DNA of 64,000 nucleotides from Trema orientale (taxonomy: Eukaryota > Streptophyta > Magnoliopsida > Rosales > Cannabaceae), in contig JXTC01000513.1 of NCBI GenBank assembly GCA_002914845.1, forward strand, positions 1 to 64,000. Direction: 5' to 3'. The notes beneath the pieces are model-generated. The model ran no database searches and had not been told where the DNA came from. It was given only the letters and a program-made list of their open reading frames with translations. Below are positions 54,201 to 64,000 of the stretch, piece after piece. Position 1 is the stretch's first letter, and every line of letters starts with the position of its first letter. A program made the position numbers and the translations under genes.

Positions 54201-56700
54201 TTAATTTCCAAAACTTTATAAAAATTTGTGAATTGGACATAATTGCTAAAATTTGTCATTTCGAGGACCAAATTTCCAAATGAGCAAGGGACCAATACTA
54301 TGGTACAATTACTTATGACAAAAGATAAATTGGCGATTCATTGTTTACATTTTTTATGTTAATTAAATAAGTAATATATTTTTTCTTGTTTAGTATTTTT
54401 TTATAACTCTTTGATTAAGTTTTCTTAGTGTTTATTGAGCATAGATTTTGTAAATTCATCAGTTGAATTGATAAAGAGAAATTTTGAAGGGGGAAAAAGT
54501 CCAAATTCAAAAATTTTGACTGCAATTTTCCTAATACATGATTTTTTTTCTTGAATAAAGTTTCATGATCGGTTCTAATGATGTCAGTTTATGTATAAAT
54601 TTTACACTAAAACATTTTTAAAAAAAAAATTCATGACTGGTTATGCAATTTTCCCTTATGTTTATTTTTTCCTTTGAATCAAAATAAGAATTTCTTTCAT
54701 TTATCAAATAAGAGCATTGCAATCACTAATCGATATGAAATTGAATTCTAACATACCCTGATAAAATTATTAGATTCTAATAACGATTAGGGAGAAAACA
54801 CTTAACTCATAAAAAGTTAAAATTAGAGTTTTATGACAGATTCCTATCAATTCTTTTAAAATTACCATCTATCAATAGTGTTAGCTCTTATGACTGATAT
54901 TATGACGGAACTCTTATAGAAATCGATCTTCAACATGATACAATCTACTAAATTTATATACTGAAAGTTTCAGATATTAAAAAAAAAAAAAAAAAAAAAA
55001 AACGCACAAAATCACATAATAATAACAACTAACCAAACCCACACAAATTTATAATCGATGTGGAAACATTAATGGATCTGAATCTATAGTAGCATAAGTC
55101 TTCATACATGGAAAGATTATTGAACTAGGAACACAAAATAAAAAGAAAAAGTACTACTGAAGAAAGACCCTAAGGATCTCTTCGGGCAAAATAGAAAACT
55201 AGAAATATAGGAATTAAAGAAGATGAATATGGAGTTTTAAGACAGAGATTTAGTATTTACTAACGCTGTTATAAAAAGGATAAAAATTAGAATACTAAAA
55301 TCTTGCACAAAAAATTTACACTAATGATGTAGCATCACTTTTAGCCACATAACTTTGAATAATATAGTTCTACTCTCAAAAAAGATGTGATTAAAATAAA
55401 TAGCACATTGTGTGATGTAAGTTTTTTTGTGTAAAATATTAGTGTCCCTGACATTACTCTTGTAAAAATTATTCAAATAGAGGTAGGATTTAATCATTAC
55501 AGGAGGTTTCAAATAAGAATGTGCTAGCCATTAGGCTAGCTTTGCTTTATGCTTATTGATGCGCGTTTTCACATATAAGTGTACCATGTTTCAAAAATTG
55601 ATGATTTATTTACCAAAATGATACCACTTTTTTCAGACTATAAATATTTAGTTAAATGCCAATTAGGATCGTATAGAATTTTAGTACGTTGTATTTTTTG
55701 TATTTTTTCTTTTTTAGGTATTTTTATCAAAGCCATATATAAATAAGGTTTCTAATACTTTTACCTCTAAAAACCAAAAAGAATTACAAAAATACGGAGG
55801 TCATTTTTCTTTTCCAATTTCCGTACCATTTTTATTAGAAAATAACACTTTTTTTAAAAAAGATTAGAAAAATACTATTTTTAAAATAGTTACTAGTTAC
55901 GAATTACTAGTTATATATGAGTTATAAATACATTTGGTTAATGATTACCGGTTATTGGTTATTATTTAAAAAATAGTATTTTTCTAAATATTTTTTAGAA
56001 AATGGTATTTATATAATAAAGAGTGTCAGATCTAAAAAAACACAGGTCACCGTAGTTTTCAAATTTTTTTCCTAAAAATACTATAAAAGGTCTAATTTCC
56101 CTATATAAATACAATATTTGTAGGTAACTAGGTTGAGTAGCAGGTTTGGAGGATCATATTAGATTTACATCTAATACTGAAATTATGGATGGGTTTTTTT
56201 AAGGGAAAAAGACACCTAGTATTATTTTTTGATAAATAATACCAAGAATACTATGTCCAAACTTTTACTTATTTTTGTACTACCTTTTTTTAGAAAAATA
56301 ACAAATTCTTGCTAAAAAAGACCAAATAACATTTTAGAATTTCTATTTTTTCTTGTTTCTTTTTGCTACTAGTTTACTTGTAGCTAATCACTCTTAAAAC
56401 TAATTATTAATTTATTATTATAAACCTTAAACTAGAAACCAAATTGGTTACTAAAAACCAACAACTATATTAGTTTCTACCATAAATATCATAATTATTT
56501 AGTTAATAAAAACTAAAAACCAAATTAGTTTCTATCATAAACAGTAAAACTATTTAGTTAATTCAATTATTGATTACTTGAAACTAATTTGGTTATTGGA
56601 AACTAGTTGCTAGAATCCAAAAACTAATATATATTTCTGTTGCTTTTACTTCAAAAATATAATTACTTAATTTGAGAACTTGATCATATTCTTTAGAGTC
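54201..56700. other. Intergenic, AT-rich, no gene seen
   Basis: A run of 24 A lies at 54979-55002. Positions about 55840-56030 form an imperfect inverted repeat (aaaaatactatttttaaaatag against ctatttttt..aaatagtattttt) related to the one at 62090-62320. ORFs are short and without motifs. Confidence 0.45.
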
Positions 56701-56719
56701 CTTGTTCAATGTCTCATCC

Positions 56720-57200
56720 AATTCTTGCTATAGGGCATTCTGTAAAAAGGAAATCACAATAGTTTTCAGGAAACTTTCATTGTTTCCTGTGATTTGAAAA
56801 AGAAACCACAATGGTTTATAAAAAACTTTCGTAGTTTCCTGTGATTTACTTAGCTACATGGCATTCTGTTAAAAGGAAACTACGATAGTTTCCTACAATT
56901 TATTTAGTTACAGGACATTCCGCAAAAAAGAAACCACAATGGTTTCCAGAATATATTCGTGGTTTCATGTGATTTACTTACGTACAGGACATTCGGCTAA
57001 AGAAAACCAAACTGATTTCCAGGAAACCTTTGTGCTTTCCTATGATTTACTTACGTACAGGACATTCGGCTAAAGGAAACCAAACTAGTTTCTTAGAAAC
57101 CTTTATAGTTTCATGTTATTTACTTACTTAAAGAACATTTCGATAATAGGAAACTAAATTAAACCAAATTGGTTTCCAGAAAACCTTTGTGGTTTCTTGT
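56720..57200. repeat. Minisatellite, about 73-bp units
   Basis: About six diverged units each hold gtacaggacattc, a palindromic core of the type GGAAACCACAATGGTTTCC, and gtggtttcctgtgatttactta. The two clearest units start near 56982 and 57055. Each unit could form a small hairpin. It is non-coding. Confidence 0.75.
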
Positions 57201-59075
57201 AAATAAAAAAGATGACTTATTTACTAAAATGCCACCGCGTTTTCTATCTTCCAAAGTATTTAGAAAAATGCCATTAAAAGGTCGTACGAAATTTTTATTA
57301 TTTTTGAAAGGTCGTAAATTTGGTATTATTTTTTAAAAAATAGGTATAAGTGTCCAAAACCCTTTTTTTTTTCTCCTAAAGAAAACTAGCAAAAACTAAA
57401 CTGCTATCCATGAAAGAATCCCTTTAATATGAAGTACTAACCCGGTCCTCTTCACTTTGAACCTGTAAATGGATTTTTTTTCCTTTTTTGGTCTTTTTTC
57501 TGGGTTAAGTAGACAATTATCACTTTTTTCAAATGTTTAACTAAATTTATCACCACTATTAGATTCTACCACTTTTGAGAGAGAATTAGTCAAGAATCTG
57601 TCAAGAATTTATTAAGAATCTGTCAAGAATCCATCAAGAATTTGTCAAGAATCCATCAAGAATTTGTCAAGATTATCACCGACGTCAAGAATCCGTCAAG
57701 ATCGTTAAAAATTCGTCAAGAATTCATTTAAAAAAATGGTATGGTGGTAGATTTAATTAATGAGGAAAAAAATGGTATTCACCTAATTTATTCCTTTTTT
57801 CTTGGAGCTAAATTGCCGAATTTTAGGTTAAGTTTAAGAAATGGTCAACTTTTTAACACTATTAAAAAATGGCCAAAATTATTAAAAAAAATTAGCAAAA
57901 TGGTAAAAACACTAAAATATATCAGTTTTGAATATTTAAATCAGTTTATTAGTTAATGAAATAAAGATTTATAATTTGATAAACTTAATTAATATAAACT
58001 GATACACTAACATAGAGTATTTGATGTACTAATAAACAAAATTTGATATACTAATACATACTAATTTTCTAATAAATTTGATATACTAAAAAATGACCAT
58101 TTTGCACAAAAAAAAAAAAACTAAGAAAATGGACATTTCTTAAAATAACGTGAAAAAATGGACCTTTTTTTGTTATAAGTACTCTTTTTTTCTAATTTTA
58201 GAAAAATACGTAAATACCTTTTTTTTTTTTTAATTTCGAATAGACTAATACCCATTTTTAAACCTATTCTTACAGAAATGTATACTACATGTATTTTATA
58301 CATGAAATATATACCTTGGTATGTATTTCATGTATAAAAAAATATACCTAAAAACTGGTATATATTTTACCTAAAAACTGGTATATATTTTACACTGTAT
58401 ACCACAGGTATATATTTATAATATAAATATATACTACATATATTTTATATACCTAACATATATATGTAAAAATAAATATGAAACTATTAAAATTAAAAAA
58501 CAGATATTGGTGAAATGGAAAGGCAAAAAAATGGCTATCTTGCCTAAATTTCACTTCTTCTTTTCTCCCCTGAAAATTAGATTTGCTACTGTTTTTAAGG
58601 GAGAACGAACGATGCTAACAACCTTTTCATCTTTCTGCTACAACTATCACGATTTTCAGGGATAACAACATATCTATACCTTGTATTTTGAGATTTTGTT
58701 AAATTTAATCTTCTATTTTGAATATTATCGATATTTACCTCATAATTTCAAAATTATAACAAAGTTATATCCTTTACCAATTTGGACTAGTGAGATTACT
58801 AAAATATCCTTTATCACTAAATTGAAAATAAATTATTTTACAAATTCTAAAAAAATACGAATTTAAAATTAAAAAAATTATCTCTCTCTCTCTCTCCCCC
58901 CATGGATCCTAGTCCCTCCCTCGTCTTCTTCCTCTCTCACTCTCTTACTCTCTCTCCATGGATCCTAGTCCCTCCCTTGTCTTCTTCCTCTCCCACTCTC
59001 CTGCCTCTCACAATCATGTTAAGATTTCTGGCTACATAGAAAAGGCTTTGAGAACCAGAGGAGAGTCCTTGTCAC
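57201..59075. other. Intergenic with simple repeats
   Basis: Positions 57590-57725 repeat TCAAGAATCYRT-like 12-base units, partly degenerate. Positions 58090-58560 are AT-rich text with palindromic tatatacc motifs. Positions 58885-58996 carry a CT-rich stretch whose 56-bp unit (with ccatggatcctagtccctcc) is present twice. No gene is seen. Confidence 0.5.
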
Positions 59076-60260
59076 TAGAGGTGTTAAACGTGACGTGTCA
59101 GTACAACCTATTTAAGTTAGGCACAAATGTGCTTTCGTATCGTGCGCACTTTTTAGTCGTGTCGTGACATATCGACCCATAGTATAAAATCACTGGCCTG
59201 ACACGGCCCATTGACCCATACTCTAACATGTAGTACTTTCGTGTCGCACCTTGCCAGTCCACGTGTTTGGACGCGCTAATATTTTTTGGTCGAAATTGGC
59301 CTATTTAATTAGTAAATTTTATTAGTTTTAGTGTCCCTTTTTATTTTTTTTTTCAAATAATTCAAATTTATATAAAAAAGAAAGGTAAATTTAATATAAA
59401 TTTTTATCTTAACTAGGTTGTATTGCACCTACTTAATCGTAAATTCATAATTATTTGGAAAATCATTTTTTTTATCTTTTGAATGAAAATATGTTAAGGG
59501 GAAGAAACATCAATAGAGAGTAAATACATCACAACTAGGTTGGCACCCAAATATCTTAACAATCCCTTGCTTAACGATCCTTTAAAGATAGTTATTATTA
59601 ATAAGAAAAATAAAAAGAAAAAAAAGAAAACAATAGTTTGGAGTTTACAGCCCGAAAGCAAAAGTAACTAGAAAAGATCTAAATGAAAAAAATCGTACAA
59701 GCTCCGTTAAAAACTCACTATACAAAACCCAATGGGAAAAAAGTTCTAGTCAGGAAAAAAGAGTACACATTACTCAAGAAAGAAATCACTGACAAAAATG
59801 ATAAAAATGTTTGGGAGTTAAATCCCTTACAAGATAAGAAAGAATAAAATCTTATTCATTTTCCTCGTTGTTGTTTGACTCTAAGTTTATAAAATCTTCT
59901 TCCTATACTGTGTGGCATGCTCTTTATATTCCTTTTTTCTCATTTTTCCCTTATTCTAGATATATCATCCTTCTAATCTTTAACGATCTATCTAATAATT
60001 CCACTTGAGGTGCTAAGGAAAATAGAAAAAAAAAATTAAAAAGACATATATATAGGAAAAACAAAATGATAATAATACATATGTTTAACATGTTAATGTG
60101 TCGTGTCTATTGTGCTAGCTATTGTGTCGTGTCGTACTTAGCCCATCATGCCTGATTTGTTGGCCCAGCACGGCTCACATGATTGTGCTATTTCTGGCAT
60201 AATCCACGATTTAATGTGTCACCATGCTAATGGGCCAGTCCGGCCCTCTTTACAGCTCTA
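59076..60260. mobile_element. hAT-like non-autonomous element (about 1.2 kb)
   Basis: Left end TAGAGGTGTTAAA and inverted right end TAGAGCTGTAAAG are similar. Subterminal zones carry GTGTCGTG/CACGACA and GGCCCA motifs as in the other hAT elements of the window. The flanks cttgtcac and cttatcga match at only 5 of 8 positions, so the duplication is decayed or the ends are slightly off. The centre is AT-rich with no transposase reading. Confidence 0.65.
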
Positions 60261-63200
60261 CTTATCGATGTGAGACCAAAGGCCACAAGAGGATATTGTG
60301 GAAAGATCGAATGTTTTTTAGGTCTTCTTTTAATCTCTTAAATCTAGTTAGTGACTGGGTTTTGTTTTTAAGCCTTATGTGTGCGATATGATCTTGAGCT
60401 TTTCCTTTTGAATCTTGATTTGGATATTTTGTTTTTCGGGTAAAATGAGTTTCAAATGAATTGTTTTGGAAACATTTCAGACGGATTTGTCTATTTGACT
60501 TAATTCACCAAAACAAGAATGTTAGGTTATTGATTTGGGATGAATTTGTGTACTAGATTTAGTTATAATAAGGAAAAGTTTAGTTGGCTTGGAGGATTTG
60601 TTATGTTAAAGGGGAAAAATGCAGCAGCTTTAGACATTGTTGTGGACTCCACTCAAGCATTTGGAGGATCTCTTGTCTCTATCCCCTCTTTTTTTAGTTG
60701 GTTTATCAATAGATTTTGAGTGAGAGTTTGAAAAACCAGTTAAACTTGGAATTTGAATGAAAAGAAAGCCAAAAAAGGAAAATCAGTAGCATGACCTTAG
60801 GAGAAAGAATGACAGGGGTCCATACTCAATAGCATGATTTTTGTGCTGTTCATATATTTGTTCTAACTATCCCTTTTTTTTTTAAGGATTTTTTATCTGA
60901 ATGTTCAAATTCTTATGTTTTTCATTTCTTTCTAACGAAGTTTTTATTTTGAGTTGTTCAATATATTTTTATGTATTTTTTAAAGGATATTTAATTATAA
61001 AGAAAATGGAATTTGTGGAATTATGAAAGTTTGTTTGTAGTCAAAATTTTGGGGATTGATTAAAGGTGGGTATTATGAATTTGTTAAAATTATAAATTTA
61101 GAAGGTAAATATTGATAATATCTAAAATATAAAGTTAATTTTTTAAAAAGAGTTAAAATACAAAGTATAAAAGGGGCTTATATTTGTATCCCCATATTGT
61201 ATGAAGGTACTCCTGATTTAAACTAACCTCATTAGAAAATTTAAAATTATGTTTTTAGCATATGAATCCCTTATCATCCCAATAACAGGTCTCATATTAT
61301 TCACCCCTACTTATAAATTTTGGCACCTCACCTTATACATAAAGGCAGCCCATCTTTTTTCTCCTTTTTTTTTTTTTGCTAAATAAAGGCACCCCATCTA
61401 CAAATGAAATGATTAAAAATTCTAGAATAATGTGTGAATTTTTTCCCCCATTGTTGGAGAATAATTTCAAACACTAAATTGAAATTAAATGGTTCAAAGT
61501 TGAAGCACAACGGTCTTATCTATACATTCCATATACAATTTTTTTCCTCATTCTCTTCTTCCTCTCATCTTTTGCTTTCATATTTTTCTCTTCAGCGTTA
61601 TTTTCAGTTTCAAAGACTAGATTAAAGCTAAGCCTTAATTTCTTCTTTTTCTTTTTTTCATTTCAATTTTGAAGTAAAATTTGTAAGACTCAAAAAACCA
61701 AACGAGAAAAAAAAAGTAAAAAAGATGAAAACAAAGAAAAAATGAAACAAGAGCTTAAAATTGGCTTATTTGGCATTTATTTTCTTGTTACTTGTATAAT
61801 TTTCGAATAAACTTTAAATTTCAAGATACAAAATTGGTTCTCCAATCAGATCTTCCACTGAACAATTTTTTTTAAAATTTTTTCTTCGTGAAGTAAAATT
61901 GAAAAAAACGTCATTGCCAAGTTACCTTGGAAGGTTTTAAAGGTGGGCTTTGTCAAACTTGATACTTCATATTTGCCATTCAGAGAGAAGTAAAAACGAA
62001 AGGGGAAATTATACAGTATATGGTGTTTCTGAAAAAAAATTTGAAAAATACAGTGATTTTGTGTTTTTTAAGATACGGTACGATTTTTATTATAAAAATA
62101 TTATTTTTAAAAAATATTCAGAACTATTTTTTAAAATAGTAACTAGTTTCTGGTAACCAATTTCTAAAAACTGGAAACTAGTAACTAAAGATATTTATAT
62201 CTGGTATATAACTGGTAACCAGTAACCAGTTTCTTGAAATCGGTAACTAGTAATTATTTTAAAAATAGTATTTTTATAAATATTTTTTAAAAAATGATAT
62301 TTTCATAATAAAAATTGTACGAAAATTAAAAAAAGTTTGACTTCCATATATTTGTTTTTTTTTTTTTCCGTTTTTGTAGGTGTAAGTGTTGGAAACGCAA
62401 AACGAAAACCAAAGTTTTTTTGGAAAGAAATGAAAAACAAATGTTGGCCTTAATTTTGGATTTCCAATCCATTCAATATAATTGTTTGCGATGAAAATCT
62501 TAAATGAACAAAATCCATGCTAGACAAAAATAGAACAAAATTGTCATTTAATTCCATCTTGTTGCTTAACATTAGCTGATACAATCCCTTCAAAAAAATA
62601 GTAGCTATACAGTATGTATGATCAGTTACAGAGACCGGAGTGATCATTATTTTTATTTTCTATTGATGAGCAAAATATTCTAAAGAATTTTTAATACAGA
62701 TTGGACATAGAACGCCTATACAGAGAAAGTTTAGGATTTCTAATTTTAAAATAATGGGATGTGACCATCAAGCGTGGATTATCAAAAGTTTAATTAATAG
62801 TTTATTTAATTGTACATTTTAGTTTTTCACTTACGGATAAATGCATAATATATTTTTGTTTTAAATGTTGTGCTTTTACGCAATTTGGGGTGAAAAGCAT
62901 ATTATCCCTTACTTTCATTTGAAAAGTCAATGTTACCCCTTATTTAAATTAGAAAAATTAGAGCAGTGTTCATTTTTAATACTTTATTTTAGTAAATGTC
63001 TATTTTTTTTTTATATATTTAAATGGCTTGATATCCACTTATATACCATCTTTAATTTATATATTGAGATTATTAGTTTTTATACCGGGTAAATTTTGTC
63101 TTACACTTACCGGTATACTAGCCAATTCGCTACAATTTTTGAAAAATAAACATTCATTTAAAATAGACCAAAAATTTGGCCATTTTGCTAAGACGAACTT

Positions 63201-64000
63201 TAGCATAGTGTTCTTTTACAAATAGCACTTTTAAAATTCAACTTTTGTCATATAGAAGTTAAATAAATATTTAGATATATATCAGTTTTTTTGAATTTTT
63301 TTTACCAAAAATACCCCTATTATGGTTTTAAACATCAACAAGTAGTCAATTAAAACTCAACCACTTAGTTAACTAAACTCAGCTGTAAAAGATAAATCAT
63401 CAACCAATTCGTTGAAAAAACTCAGTCGGCTAGTGCACAAACCTCAACCAATTTGGGAAAAATTAGTGGCTGAGTTAGAATTTTACGATAAAAATTGCTA
63501 AAATGAAAGAATAGAAGAAAAATTTAAAACTACTATGGGTAAAAACTTACCATGTCAAACTGCCACTGAGCCTAATTTCCTACTTTAATTTATGGAAACA
63601 ATTATCTTCTTTGTAGTTAGTTTTTTATATTTTCATATATAAAAGTGGTGCTTGCGATAAAATATCTATCATTTCTTTTTTCTTTTTCCTAATGAAAGTA
63701 TCCATTACTTCGTTTTAGAACTTTCTTGAAAGTGATGCTCTCAACACTTTTTATTGTTTCTCAGGAAAAAAAAAACATTTTATTGAGAAAATTTGATTTT
63801 ATACTGTAAAATTTTGAAATTAAAAAAGAAAACAAAAAACAAAAATACTGGAAATCTTGGATTCTAAATTTTTTTGAAAAAAAATCCTGGATTAGTAAGA
63901 GAAATACCATTTTTGAAAATGTTCATAAAAATATCATTTTGTTTATCATTTAATAAAGTATTTGAGGTAACCACTCAAATTACTTATGTACCAGACTAGT
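60261..64000. other. Intergenic, AT-rich, no gene seen
   Basis: Positions about 62090-62320 form an imperfect inverted repeat with ctagttac/gtaactag arms, of the same kind as 55840-56030. Positions 62960-63220 contain text of the 'gccattttgctaa' type shared with 520-775. All ORFs are short, AT-driven and without motifs. Confidence 0.45.

Overview
The window is nuclear DNA of a flowering plant, most likely a eudicot. It is AT-rich and full of transposons. Its host genes have GT-AG introns: a P-class PPR gene, a GH31 glycosidase and an organellar DNA gyrase B gene with 21 coding exons. Two stretches of N (one base at 27632; 278 bases at 33552-33829) mark it as scaffolded draft sequence. The species cannot be named from the sequence.

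Layout. Positions 1-1185 are AT-rich intergenic DNA. Positions 1186-20340 are one decayed Ty3/Gypsy element of the Tat lineage: gag, protease, RT, RNase H and integrase on +, a broken antisense ORF on -, and a 3' LTR. It is interrupted by four later insertions, each with target-site duplications: a probable solo LTR (2918-4725), a hAT MITE (6193-7020), a second probable solo LTR (8357-10818) and a non-autonomous LTR retrotransposon with only about 200 bp between its LTRs (13795-17223). No 5' LTR was found. Positions 20341-22700 hold a foldback repeat and a hAT MITE.

Positions 22817-26065 (+) encode a PPR596-like mitochondrial protein in three exons. Positions 26205-27119 are present again at 27633-33551, the second time carrying a Ty1/Copia (Tork-type) element. 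That second copy is bounded by N on both sides and looks like the other allele placed in tandem by the assembler. Positions 33830-39600 are intergenic with several MITEs, a tRNA-derived SINE and a large foldback repeat.

Positions 39660-44086 (+) encode an 873-residue GH31 enzyme of the bacterial sulfoquinovosidase (YihQ) type, in eight exons. Converging on it, 54028-46046 (-) encodes DNA gyrase subunit B, 732 residues, with an organelle transit peptide. One GYRB intron holds a hAT MITE and another a SINE. Positions 54100-64000 have no recognisable gene: minisatellite and simple repeats, AT-rich inverted repeats and a 1.2-kb hAT-like element.

The three host genes do not form a pathway. PPR596-like and GYRB act in organelle gene expression and DNA topology. 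The GH31 protein is the least understood: it keeps the catalytic residues and most of the sulfosugar-binding framework of YihQ, but has Gln where YihQ has its sulfonate-binding Arg.
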